Positions 24,400 through 33,326 of a stretch of DNA of 38,894 nucleotides are shown here, one piece after another. The DNA is taken from NCBI GenBank assembly GCA_045591885.1, contig JAZNTT010000057.1:1-38894 (forward strand), in the 5' to 3' direction. Positions within the stretch are counted from its first letter, which is position 1. The number at the start of each line of letters is the position of its first letter. The DNA is from Colimorpha_A sp045591885 (GTDB taxonomy: Bacteria > Bacillota > Clostridia > Oscillospirales > CAG-272). A program made the position numbers and the translations under genes. A model generated the notes under the pieces. The model was not told the origin of the DNA and did no database searches. It saw only the letters and a program-made list of their open reading frames with translations.

Positions 24400-25047
24400 G
24401 TGGTTAAGGTAGAAGAACTTAAATTTGACGAAAAGGGATTGATCCCTGCAATTGTAGTTGACGAGGGAACCGGTAAGGTTTTGACTCTCGCTTATATGAA
24501 CAAGGAAAGTCTTGAAATTTCGCTTGAAAAGAAGCTTACATGCTTCTTCAGCCGCAGTCGTCAGGAGCTTTGGCTAAAGGGAGAAACAAGCGGCAACTAT
24601 CAGCATATTGTCGATATAAAGGCGGATTGTGACAAGGATGCGCTCGTCGTTACCGTTCGTAAGGACGGTCCCGCATGTCACCTCGGAACAGATTCGTGCT
24701 TTAACGATTCGCTTATTGATGACGCACCTGAAGCGTTCTCGCTTAACTCGCTGATGGAGCTTATCAAGGGCAGAAAGACCGAAAAGAAAGAGGGCTCTTA
24801 TACTACGTATCTGTTCGAAAAGGGAATTGATAAGATCCTTAAAAAGGTCGGAGAGGAATGTACCGAGGTAATAATCGCAGGCAAGGCAGACGATAAAAAG
24901 GAAACTATATACGAAATAGCAGACCTTACTTACCACGTTATGGTTCTCATGATCGAAATGGGAATTTCTCTTGACGATATTCATAACGAGCTTGCGTCGC
25001 GCCACGTTATCGACAAAAAAGTTAAGCAGGAGAAGATGACAAACTGA
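24400..25047 (+). CDS. hisIE: Bifunctional phosphoribosyl-AMP cyclohydrolase / phosphoribosyl-ATP pyrophosphatase
   Basis: A 215-residue fusion for steps two and three of the pathway. The N-terminal HisI part (about residues 1-110) has FFSRSRQELWLKGETSGN and aspartate/cysteine metal ligands in DIKADCDKDAL. The C-terminal HisE part (about 125-210) has the EECTEVIIAGK and ADLTYHVMVLM motifs of the MazG-like pyrophosphatase. The start is GTG 24400, 2 nt after hisF. It overlaps the next gene by 1 bp (TGATG). Confidence 0.96.
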   Translation: MVKVEELKFDEKGLIPAIVVDEGTGKVLTLAYMNKESLEISLEKKLTCFFSRSRQELWLKGETSGNYQHIVDIKADCDKDALVVTVRKDGPACHLGTDSCFNDSLIDDAPEAFSLNSLMELIKGRKTEKKEGSYTTYLFEKGIDKILKKVGEECTEVIIAGKADDKKETIYEIADLTYHVMVLMIEMGISLDDIHNELASRHVIDKKVKQEKMTN

Positions 25048-25853
25048 TGCTTTGCGATTACCACGTTCATTCAACCTATTGCGACGGAAAAAGCACGCTT
25101 CGTGAGAACGTTGAATCGGCTATCGGTCTCGGTATTGATATTATCGGATTTTCGGGTCACTCCCACATCGAAAATTCCTCATATTGTATGACAAGAGAGG
25201 GAACAAAAAACTATATTAGCGAAGTGAATTCCCTTAAAAAGGAATACGATGACAAAATTACCGTTTTTTGCGGTCTTGAAAAGGACTATTACAGCAGCGA
25301 TGATGAGGCAGATTTCGATTACGTTATCGGCTCGGTTCATTATGTGACAGACGGTGATAAGCTTTATGACGTAGACCACACCCCCGCAATTACGAGAGGG
25401 ATAATCGATAACCTCTATGGCGGCGATGAAATGTGCTATTGCGAGGCATATTTTTCTACACTCGGAAAGCTATTTGACAACGTCAAAGCAGATATAATCG
25501 GTCACTTTGATCTTATTAACAAGTTCTCCGAAGAGGGTATTGAGTTCGACGTAAAATCGCCACGCTATATTAAAGCGTGCACCGAGGCACTCGACGCGTT
25601 GCTTATCCATAACGTTCCGTTTGAGATCAATACAGGCGCGATGTCTCGCGGACATAGAAGCGTCCCTTATCCGTCACGTGATGTTTTGAAATATATCAAA
25701 GAAAATGGCGGTCGGGTTATTCTCAATTCTGATAGTCATGACGCAAAGAATCTCTGCTTTGAGTTCGATACTGCGCGTGATTATGCAAGAGAATGCGGCT
25801 TCAGGTCAAGGGTGATTATAACAAAAGAGGGAAAAACTGAAATAGACCTATAA
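25047..25853 (+). CDS. hisJ: Histidinol-phosphatase, PHP family
   Basis: A 268-residue metal-dependent phosphatase of the PHP superfamily. Metal-ligand motifs DYHVHSTYCDG, FSGHSH and NSDSHD are visible, and EINTGAMSRGHRSVPYPS matches the HisJ/HisK family. It removes phosphate from histidinol phosphate, the one step not otherwise encoded in this operon, which fixes its role well. It is the last gene and starts on the hisIE stop codon; a terminator begins at its own stop. Confidence 0.93.
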   Translation: MLCDYHVHSTYCDGKSTLRENVESAIGLGIDIIGFSGHSHIENSSYCMTREGTKNYISEVNSLKKEYDDKITVFCGLEKDYYSSDDEADFDYVIGSVHYVTDGDKLYDVDHTPAITRGIIDNLYGGDEMCYCEAYFSTLGKLFDNVKADIIGHFDLINKFSEEGIEFDVKSPRYIKACTEALDALLIHNVPFEINTGAMSRGHRSVPYPSRDVLKYIKENGGRVILNSDSHDAKNLCFEFDTARDYARECGFRSRVIITKEGKTEIDL

Positions 25854-25875
25854 AAGCTCGGGTAACCGAGCTTTT
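25852..25875 (+). terminator. Terminator of the histidine operon
   Basis: AAAAGCTCGG, loop GTAA, CCGAGCTTTT. The 10-bp stem begins in the last stop codon. The T run is formed by the 3' arm. Confidence 0.85.
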
Positions 25876-25957
25876 GCTGTTTTCAACATAAATTTGCTTG
25901 CTGTTTTGTTAAAGGTGACGATTTAACTTTTCGGCGTGTATATTTACATGTTTACTC

Positions 25958-25987
25958 TTGACTTTTTTCGTCAGAATATAATAAAAT
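25958..25987 (+). promoter_or_regulatory. Probable promoter of the large surface protein
   Basis: TTGACT (25958-25963), 18-bp spacer, TAAAAT (25982-25987), followed by an A/T-rich leader and GAGG before the start. Confidence 0.55.
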
Positions 25988-26018
25988 ATATATATCTATA
26001 ATTATATGCGAGGTCAGT

Positions 26019-29000
26019 ATGTCACGACGCGAAATCATTAAAGATTCGTTTAGCAGATTATTGTCATATATGCTTGTGTTCAGTATGCTTGTCTGCTCGT
26101 TGCCTTTTTATATAAATTCAGTATCAAGTGACGAGGAGTACGGTCTCCCTTGGCTTTGGCCTGTACCGGGAAGCTACGTTATTACCGGTCTTGATTATTA
26201 TTACAGCGGTAACCCGCACGGTAAAGGACAAGCTGTCGATATTGGTAACAACGGCTACACTGACGCTACGCGTCTTGACGTAGTTTCCGCAACAAGCGGA
26301 GAGGTTCTTTATATCCAGAATTCTTACAATGAAACTACAAATCGCGGTTCAGGTTGGGGTAACTATGTAATTGTTAAGAGCGGAGATGTTTGCATCATAT
26401 ATGCGCATCTTCAAAAGGTTACCTGTAAATACGGAAAGATCAGCGCCGGTGACGTAATCGGAAAGATGGGAAATACCGGAAACTCAACGGGCGTTCATCT
26501 TCACATTCAGGCTTATCCTTATGACCAGAACTCGACGAGTACAGATATACACATCTTTGATAAATACATACATAATCCGCTTTACGTTCCGTATTTTCGT
26601 TTTAGAAACGGTGTGATTAAATACAGCGAGCGTTATGGCACGCACCTCGCGACCTATTATACCTCCTTGAGCGGCACGGAGCACGTCTTTGCAGGCGGCT
26701 ATTTTGGCGATTACGGAGAAATGACGCTGGGCGCTACTGTCAAGAGCGTCAGAACGAACGGCGCGCGCATTTACAGCCAGCCTATAACTTCATCAGAGCA
26801 AAACGACACCGTTGCATTTGGTAAAGAAATAACGGTTTATGCCTATTATTATGACGCTTACGGTAAGCTTTGGTATCTCGTTTCGGAAAATTCGCTTGAT
26901 AAATGGATTCCTGAGAGCGACGTAGGCTTTTCATCTTATACTTTTGGCGCCCAATATGAGGATAAATCCTCCCCCAACGGGACTTACGGAACTTACTTTG
27001 ATATTTATTTTGCCGGTAAAATTTCCGTTTGTAACGTCATTAAGAGTGTTAAAGCGGAAATTAGAAACGATGACGGAGTTGTCGCTTCCTTCGAAACCAA
27101 TGTAAACTTACCCGAATATGAAATAAACAACGCGTTTTCTGACGGCTTTTCAATTATCGGGCTTAATGACGGAGAATACACGTATGAAATATTCGTAACG
27201 GAAAGAGCATCATTCCCGGGAGCCGATTCTATATCGAAAACTTATTCGGTTTTCAAGTCGGAGTTTACTATTGACAAGTCGGCTTCTGATGACATACCAC
27301 CGCTCGTTGAACAAATAAAAATCCTCTCTATTACTGACACTGACATTAAGCTGTCTGTCGTTGCAACCGATAACAAAGCGATTCAGCGTTTATCCTTTAT
27401 TTTCAGTAATAAAAGCGGATTTGAAGAAAGCTTTGACGCTGTGTTTGACGGCAACGTCTTTACTGCGGAAATTCCGATATCGTCTCTTAGCGGTGTCGGT
27501 GATTATACCGTTACAGCCAGAGCGTACGATCCATATATGAACGAGGACGAATCGGTCTTAGCTGTAACTATCCCCTCGTACACCGGTACCGAAAAATGGA
27601 AGGTGCAGGTTTCATCAAGCCTGACCGTTAGAAAAGGTCCGGGAACGAATTACGGCAAGGCAACTGACAGTCTAAAGAATAACGCGATTATTACCGTCAG
27701 GGAAGTCGTTTATAATTCTTCAGATAAAAGAAACTGGGCTAACATCGGCAGTGGTTGGGTTGCTCTGAATTATGCCGTATACCAGAGTGGATATCTTTAC
27801 AAGGTCACCTTCAATATGCTGGGCGGCACTGCAGATTATTCGGTTCTCAACAAGGCGTTCAATCAGGACGCAACCATACCCGAATCAAAACCGACAAGAA
27901 ACGGTTACACGTTCGTTGGCTGGGCTTCAGATCCTACAGCGACTACTCCTGACTATCAGCCCGGCGACACATACACGAATAACGAGTCCACAGTTCTGTA
28001 TGCCCTTTGGGAGGACAAGGTCTCTCCGATTATAACCGAGGTAACACTTTCTAACAAGGAATATGTCTCGGATAACGTAATTCTTTCCGTTAACGCTTCC
28101 GATAATAGTGGTACGGTATTTTATTCGTTTGACGGCGGGCAAAGCTACAGAAGAGCAAACTCTCTTATTATTTCGGAAAATCAAACGATACCCGCGAAGA
28201 CTATAGTCGTTAAGGATCCGTCCGGAAATGTAGTCACATATGACGTTGATACGATTATTACTAATATTGATAACGTCCCGCCTTCTATTGACGATACTAC
28301 TCTCAATGTCACGGTTGACGGAGAAAACGTGACTTTTACATTTGACGATGCACATGACGATCTTAGCGGAATTGAAAAATATACACTCGTGTATTCCGTT
28401 AATTCCGATTTCTCCGGTTCAGTCAGTGAAGACGTAGTATCTGCACATACCGTTACACTTGGCAAAGGAGTTTATTACGCCAAGCTCGTAGTATACGATA
28501 AGGTCGGTAATAAGACCGAGGAAACATTCGATAGATTTCTTATCGGCGATCCGACCCAGTTATCAACGCCTGAAAACTTTTGTATCAAGAGTTCCTCGAA
28601 CGAAAAGGTAGCTTTCGAATGGAAATCTGTTAACAATGCAGACTATTACATATTGACAGTATCTGAGACACCCGATTTCAGTAGCAGCCATACTGTAGAG
28701 ACTGCCGAAGATTTCATGGAATTAAGCTCGCTTCAAAACGGTAAGGTATACTATGCAAAGCTTGCGGCGGCAACATACGACGGTATATATGTAGCTTCTG
28801 AAGCTACGGAGAGCATAAGATTTGAGACCGTAAGCTCTAATAACACTATATACTCGTATGATTCAATTAATGCTGCGATAAACGGATATGAAGCGTATGC
28901 AAAGCTTCCGTATTCTGCCTCAAGTATTGACATTTCGTGTGTTGTGCATGACAAGGCTACTGTTAAATACTTTTCGGACGCTGACCTTACCGAGGAAATT

Positions 29001-30317
29001 TCAGACCCTAAGTCCTACGTTTTCACGGGCGATGATGTTATCGTATATGTTTTAGTAACCGCTGAAAACGGCAATAAAGCTACTCATATATTAAAAATTG
29101 TTCGCGCAGCGAAGGATGCGGATGTTCCTAAGGTTATATTTGAAGCTTCAGGAGAAACTCTATACGTTGGTACTTTTGGCAAGGAGATAGGTCTGTCAGC
29201 ATCCGTAAATGATGAAGGAACGATTACCGCTGTTTGGTATTATTCCTTTAACGGGGAGGATCCGGTTCCTTTTGCAAACGGATTCACATGCACTCCGCGT
29301 TTTGTTAAGCCCGGAAATTATAAAGTATATGCTGTTGTTACGAATACGAACACGATGTGTCTTAATTCTGTATCGACCTTTGTGACCTCCGAAGCTGATT
29401 ATAAAGTTATCCGTAACCCGGCACAAATAGAGGTTAATATAAGCGATTTTGTATATAACGGTTCTACTGCAAGTGCTTCCTGCACTCTGTATGACGGAGA
29501 CGCTGATGTAATTTTCAAGTACTATTCGGATATTGGTTGCGAAAATGAAATCGCAGCTCCGCAAAATGCTGGTACTTATTATGTAAAGGCGTTTGCTGCC
29601 GAAACCGATGCATACGATGCTGCCGAATCTGAAGCAAAGCAGTTCGTAATTAAACGTAAGAACAACACGAACAAGCTCGAGTATACTGTTATTCAGCCGA
29701 CACTTCGTGAGCGTTTTGGAAAACTTTCCGTTTTGTCAAATGGCGTTGAGTATTCTCTTAACGGTTCGGAATATATTCCAATAGAGAATGGAATATCTAA
29801 TACTTTTAGCGAAGGCGATATAATTAATATTCGCTATTCTGAAACTCTTAATGTGAACGCATCTACTCCTATTGAGATAAGAATTCTGCCTTTCTCCGGT
29901 ACTGATGATATTTATCCCTCAAATGACCTTGATGCGAGAGTAGAGGGCGGTTATTTCATTATTAATACCGATTCGTTGAGTGCAGACGAACTGCTCGATC
30001 TCCTGATTATGAAGGATAATATCGAGGTCAGAGATCAAGATGGTGTTCTTATGAACGGTAAGAGCAACCTCGTATATTCCGGTTGCGTGATTTCGATCGT
30101 TGACTCGATCGGCGTTTATAAGACCTTGACAGTCATTGTTCTTGGTGATGCTGATAGAGACGGAATTGTGTCAAAAGATGACGCGGCGTTTATAATGAAG
30201 CTTTCTAATGGCATGATGACATCGAAAGATTCGCTTGACAGTGTCGTTTGCGATCTTGATGGTGACGGCCGCATAACGTCTATTGATGCTGCAAAGGCAT
30301 ATTATAAAGCAAAATAA
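26019..30317 (+). CDS. Secreted multi-domain M23 (LytM-type) wall peptidase with dockerin module
   Basis: A 1432-residue exported protein. A signal peptide fills about residues 12-36. An M23 zinc endopeptidase domain follows (about 60-190): PHGKGQAVDIG, then IYAHL, then VHLHIQ, supplying the His/Asp/His metal ligands and catalytic histidine. An SH3-like segment lies near 235-300, a clear bacterial SH3 domain near 525-585 (LTVRKGPGTNYG), and an InlB/Flg_new repeat near 594-665 (NGYTFVGWAS). Ig-like (665-840), Fn3-like (845-930), cadherin-like (945-1030) and MBG-like (1135-1215) modules follow. The last 60 residues carry two calcium loops, GDADRDGIVSKDD and DLDGDGRITSIDA, matching a type I dockerin. 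No LPXTG or membrane anchor was seen, so attachment through a cohesin or wall binding is likely. It probably cuts peptidoglycan cross-links. Start ATG follows GCGAGGTCAGT; it is monocistronic. Confidence 0.88.
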   Translation: MSRREIIKDSFSRLLSYMLVFSMLVCSLPFYINSVSSDEEYGLPWLWPVPGSYVITGLDYYYSGNPHGKGQAVDIGNNGYTDATRLDVVSATSGEVLYIQNSYNETTNRGSGWGNYVIVKSGDVCIIYAHLQKVTCKYGKISAGDVIGKMGNTGNSTGVHLHIQAYPYDQNSTSTDIHIFDKYIHNPLYVPYFRFRNGVIKYSERYGTHLATYYTSLSGTEHVFAGGYFGDYGEMTLGATVKSVRTNGARIYSQPITSSEQNDTVAFGKEITVYAYYYDAYGKLWYLVSENSLDKWIPESDVGFSSYTFGAQYEDKSSPNGTYGTYFDIYFAGKISVCNVIKSVKAEIRNDDGVVASFETNVNLPEYEINNAFSDGFSIIGLNDGEYTYEIFVTERASFPGADSISKTYSVFKSEFTIDKSASDDIPPLVEQIKILSITDTDIKLSVVATDNKAIQRLSFIFSNKSGFEESFDAVFDGNVFTAEIPISSLSGVGDYTVTARAYDPYMNEDESVLAVTIPSYTGTEKWKVQVSSSLTVRKGPGTNYGKATDSLKNNAIITVREVVYNSSDKRNWANIGSGWVALNYAVYQSGYLYKVTFNMLGGTADYSVLNKAFNQDATIPESKPTRNGYTFVGWASDPTATTPDYQPGDTYTNNESTVLYALWEDKVSPIITEVTLSNKEYVSDNVILSVNASDNSGTVFYSFDGGQSYRRANSLIISENQTIPAKTIVVKDPSGNVVTYDVDTIITNIDNVPPSIDDTTLNVTVDGENVTFTFDDAHDDLSGIEKYTLVYSVNSDFSGSVSEDVVSAHTVTLGKGVYYAKLVVYDKVGNKTEETFDRFLIGDPTQLSTPENFCIKSSSNEKVAFEWKSVNNADYYILTVSETPDFSSSHTVETAEDFMELSSLQNGKVYYAKLAAATYDGIYVASEATESIRFETVSSNNTIYSYDSINAAINGYEAYAKLPYSASSIDISCVVHDKATVKYFSDADLTEEISDPKSYVFTGDDVIVYVLVTAENGNKATHILKIVRAAKDADVPKVIFEASGETLYVGTFGKEIGLSASVNDEGTITAVWYYSFNGEDPVPFANGFTCTPRFVKPGNYKVYAVVTNTNTMCLNSVSTFVTSEADYKVIRNPAQIEVNISDFVYNGSTASASCTLYDGDADVIFKYYSDIGCENEIAAPQNAGTYYVKAFAAETDAYDAAESEAKQFVIKRKNNTNKLEYTVIQPTLRERFGKLSVLSNGVEYSLNGSEYIPIENGISNTFSEGDIINIRYSETLNVNASTPIEIRILPFSGTDDIYPSNDLDARVEGGYFIINTDSLSADELLDLLIMKDNIEVRDQDGVLMNGKSNLVYSGCVISIVDSIGVYKTLTVIVLGDADRDGIVSKDDAAFIMKLSNGMMTSKDSLDSVVCDLDGDGRITSIDAAKAYYKAK

Positions 30318-30321
30318 AAAG

Positions 30322-30353
30322 AATGGGTAAGAGTTATTTCTCTCTTACCCATT
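30322..30353. terminator. Bidirectional terminator overlapping the 3' end of the DUF5662 gene
   Basis: AATGGGTAAGAG (30322-30333) and CTCTTACCCATT (30342-30353) form a perfect 12-bp stem, followed by TTCTT on the plus strand. The right arm is also coding: on the minus strand it spells the penultimate residues (KWVRE) of the gene ending at 30334. Confidence 0.8.
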
Positions 30354-30864
30354 TTCTTATGTATTTGAAGGTTTCCTTTTCGCCGTTTTCAGCGAGCATA
30401 GTTAGTAGTTCTTCAAGCTTGTGTGACGTATTCTCGTGAATAAATCTGTTATCTTTTCCGCGTATGAAATATTCAAGCGGGAATTTGTCTGTGTAGTTCT
30501 TGCCTTGATAAATCTTAGATGCAGCAACTCGATCGCAGAACATTTCAACAAGATATTTTTTTGGCATTTCAACGGGCATCACCCTGCGCGATATTGGATT
30601 GTAGTCGTTCCAATATTCAAAATGATGCTTGTTTCTGCCCTTGTGATGAAGCCACGCAGGAGAAAATCCAAGCTGCTCGCGCTCTCCCTCATTAGGGCTT
30701 TTTGTTCCTTTGTAATACTTTGCACCTGCCCAAAACTCTGATGGTGAGTATTTAGAAAGGTCATGAAAAAGTCCCTGAAAACCGATTCCTGCTTTGAAGC
30801 AATTAGAAATAACCTTATGACGGTGCTTAGTTATCGTCACAAAATGCTTGATTGGATGTATCAT
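30334..30864 (-). CDS. DUF5662 family protein
   Basis: A 176-residue soluble protein matching the DUF5662 pattern: an N-terminal segment with several histidines (IKHFVTITKHRHKV), FHDLSKYSPSEF and HHKGRNKHHFEYW. The HD and HH arrangement resembles the metal-binding core of HD-domain hydrolases, so metal-dependent phosphohydrolase activity is possible but unproven. ATG 30864 overlaps the stop of the upstream LTA-synthase-like gene (ATGA), so the two are translationally coupled, which may point to a role tied to polyglycerol phosphate or nucleotides. Function unknown. Confidence 0.8.
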   Translation of the reverse strand: MIHPIKHFVTITKHRHKVISNCFKAGIGFQGLFHDLSKYSPSEFWAGAKYYKGTKSPNEGEREQLGFSPAWLHHKGRNKHHFEYWNDYNPISRRVMPVEMPKKYLVEMFCDRVAASKIYQGKNYTDKFPLEYFIRGKDNRFIHENTSHKLEELLTMLAENGEKETFKYIRKWVREK

Positions 30865-32942
30865 GGCTGTACCGGCAGGAAGAAGCTTTTGACAGTGTTT
30901 TTATGATCGAATATCAGATTATACTGAATTTGCGATAAAGTGTTGAATAAGGGGATTTTGTTGATTCCTGCAGCCGAATATAGGTTTCCCGATGCATCTG
31001 TATAGGAGAACGCATTGATGGTGGGGTATTCTTTAATAAGATCCTTTTGCCACATTTGGAAGGGAGTAAGTGGAATTCCCGCCAAAGCAAGAACGATGCC
31101 GCCAAGGTAATTGAGAGAAACCTCATCGGGAGCCTCAACGTTAGGGTTAAGCTCGAAGTTTGACCAGATTAGATACGGAGTTATGTATCTGTCTTTTTTA
31201 ATTTCAAGGCTTTCGTTGTTGATTATCCCGTTGTTTTTGTATATGGGGTTAGCGAGTGCGTCGACAGGCTGATGATCGCCGAACATTACGATGATCGTCT
31301 CCTCATCAACTGTTGAAAAATAATTAATAAGCTCTTCGTACGCTTTATCTGTCTCGTAAATCAAGGAAAGATAGTTATTGAGCCAATCATTTCCGTAATA
31401 GAATTTTTCGTATTCAGTCTTTATTTCGGGAACGAACGACAAATTGAATTCATCAAGATAACTACCGTGATTCTGCATTGTAACACCGAAAAGGAAGAAC
31501 GGCTCTTCGTCGGAATTGTTTTCATAAAGGTCGATTATTCGCTTAAACATTGAGCTGTCGCTCATATACGATCTAATCATTTCAGAGTCATCTATCGGAG
31601 ACATATCCTCGAAAAAGTATCTTTCGTCGAATCCGAAGAACTGATATACCTCGTTACGTTCCCAACCTTTTTTGTAGTAGTTGTGCATACCGATGGTTCT
31701 GTATCCGAGTTTATTTAATTGTGCAACCATAGTTTCGGTTCTTCCGTCTATATAAAGCTGATAGGGGATTGTTTCGGCAGGGAAGAATGCCATGGATGCG
31801 CCGGTTAAAAACTCAAATTCGGAATTTGCCGTGTTTCCGCCTTTAACAGAGACTATACTGTTTCCGTGAATGATTGAATTACTTTCGATGAGTGAATGTA
31901 TATAAGGCATGTAGTCCTTGTTTACCGGAATGTTGCCGAGAATTGAGAGGTCAGAAAACGCTTCGTTCATTATAATAATGATGTTTGGCTTTTTATTGTT
32001 TGCCTTATTCTCGTAATCCTCTTTAGCTGAGCCGCGATACTCTTTGTAAAGCTCTTCTATGTTATCGGCGTCATATCCATTCGGAGGTGAAAAATCAAGG
32101 AATTTAAGTGTATAGAAGAACGTGACAGGAGTGCCGTTCAAATAATACACTTGCCTTGCGTGGAATAGCCACGGATAAAATCCTTGCTTAGCTGCGCTAT
32201 CCTCATCGCTGAATACGTTGTTGATGTGGGAAGCGTATCCAAAAAACATCATAATGGATATGATTACGGGGAATATTCCGATCCAACGCTTTTTGAATTT
32301 CATGCGCATATTTAGCTGAATCGCAAATACGATCACGGCTATTACTGAGAAGACGCAAAACTTAAATGTCGGAGAAATTGTAAGATGATAATTATCAACA
32401 ACCGAGAGCGCTGTTCCTGCGGAAAAAACGTCCCATGGATATATCGGAAGATCCCGCGTCTGAAGAGAGAAATTGTTTGCAATACCGAGAATTGACGGTA
32501 TGACAGCAGTGACAATAACTGCTACGTCTGTTCTTGTAGTAACTGCAAGAACAAAGAATTCAAGTATATAGTAGAAAATTACATTAAGGAGCGTAATCTT
32601 CATTGTCGCCGGGAGTGCCCAGAACAATTCACGGGTAAATGCCTCTACAACCATGAATATAAACGGCGGAGCAATGAAGAAGAATCCGAATTTCAGGAGC
32701 TTCTTCAGCCATTCAAGATTCAACAAATTGACCGTAGGAACCGCGAACAAAAGAAAGACAAATGCGGTCATTACAAGCACGGTTCTTGGATCATAGCTCT
32801 CTGTGCAAATCAATACAATGTATGAAATTGCAAGAATAACAGCAGGAAGAAATTTTAGCGAATTGAGAATGAATTTCTTCCTCGCCGTTGGCTCTTTAAG
32901 TTGTTCCTTTAACTTGATGAATAAGTTCTTGATTTTGCTCAT
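30861..32942 (-). CDS. LTA synthase-like phosphoglycerol transferase (sulfatase fold)
   Basis: A 693-residue membrane protein with five or more N-terminal helices (about residues 30-235) and an extracellular alkaline-phosphatase/sulfatase domain (about 320-640). Metal and catalytic motifs match LtaS: glutamate in IIMNEAFSDL (about 326), the nucleophilic threonine in GGNTANSEFEFLTG (about 367), and Asp-His in MFGDHQP (about 554). LtaS enzymes take glycerol phosphate from phosphatidylglycerol to build or decorate surface polymers; MdoB-type paralogues act on other glycans. Start ATG 32942 follows CGAGGCATAAAA. It is coupled to the DUF5662 gene. Confidence 0.92.
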   Translation of the reverse strand: MSKIKNLFIKLKEQLKEPTARKKFILNSLKFLPAVILAISYIVLICTESYDPRTVLVMTAFVFLLFAVPTVNLLNLEWLKKLLKFGFFFIAPPFIFMVVEAFTRELFWALPATMKITLLNVIFYYILEFFVLAVTTRTDVAVIVTAVIPSILGIANNFSLQTRDLPIYPWDVFSAGTALSVVDNYHLTISPTFKFCVFSVIAVIVFAIQLNMRMKFKKRWIGIFPVIISIMMFFGYASHINNVFSDEDSAAKQGFYPWLFHARQVYYLNGTPVTFFYTLKFLDFSPPNGYDADNIEELYKEYRGSAKEDYENKANNKKPNIIIIMNEAFSDLSILGNIPVNKDYMPYIHSLIESNSIIHGNSIVSVKGGNTANSEFEFLTGASMAFFPAETIPYQLYIDGRTETMVAQLNKLGYRTIGMHNYYKKGWERNEVYQFFGFDERYFFEDMSPIDDSEMIRSYMSDSSMFKRIIDLYENNSDEEPFFLFGVTMQNHGSYLDEFNLSFVPEIKTEYEKFYYGNDWLNNYLSLIYETDKAYEELINYFSTVDEETIIVMFGDHQPVDALANPIYKNNGIINNESLEIKKDRYITPYLIWSNFELNPNVEAPDEVSLNYLGGIVLALAGIPLTPFQMWQKDLIKEYPTINAFSYTDASGNLYSAAGINKIPLFNTLSQIQYNLIFDHKNTVKSFFLPVQP

Positions 32943-32973
32943 TTTTATGCCTCGAAAAATTATTTTAAACCTA

Positions 32974-33002
32974 GTGACAAAATTGATTATATTTGGTATA
33001 AT
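32974..33002 (+). promoter_or_regulatory. Probable promoter of the Dabb gene
   Basis: GTGACA (32974-32979), 17-bp spacer, TATAAT (32997-33002), about 21 bp before the start at 33024. Confidence 0.6.
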
Positions 33003-33023
33003 GAAAAAAAGGCGGTGATATTA

Positions 33024-33326
33024 ATGATTAAACACGTAATTTTATGGAAGCTGGATGAAAAGCTATCCGAAGATGAAAGGAATCAGGTCAAAATTAATGC
33101 CAAGCGCGAGCTTGAAGGACTTGTCGGGAAGGTTTCGGGCCTCGTCAGTATGGAGATCAGGATCGATGGAATCGAAAGCTCAAATGCCGATATGATGCTT
33201 GACAGCACCCTTGAGAGCGTTGATGCGCTTAAAGGATATGCAGCTCATCCCGAGCATGTGCGTGTTGCAAATACATTTGTGCGTCCTTATACCGTTCAGC
33301 GACTCTGTCTTGACTTTAATGTTTAA
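33024..33326 (+). CDS. Dabb (stress-responsive alpha-beta barrel) family protein
   Basis: A 100-residue single-domain protein. The pattern is MIKHVILWKLDEKLSEDER at the start, LDSTLESVDALKGYAAHPEHV in the middle and an aromatic C-terminus, typical of the Dabb family of small dimeric barrels. Its role in bacteria is mostly unknown. I start it at ATG 33024, 7 nt after GGCGG of the GGCGGTGATATTA site; GTG 33015 lies inside that site. Its 3' end overlaps the convergent cca gene by 11 bp, with no terminator hairpin between them. Confidence 0.88.
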   Translation: MIKHVILWKLDEKLSEDERNQVKINAKRELEGLVGKVSGLVSMEIRIDGIESSNADMMLDSTLESVDALKGYAAHPEHVRVANTFVRPYTVQRLCLDFNV

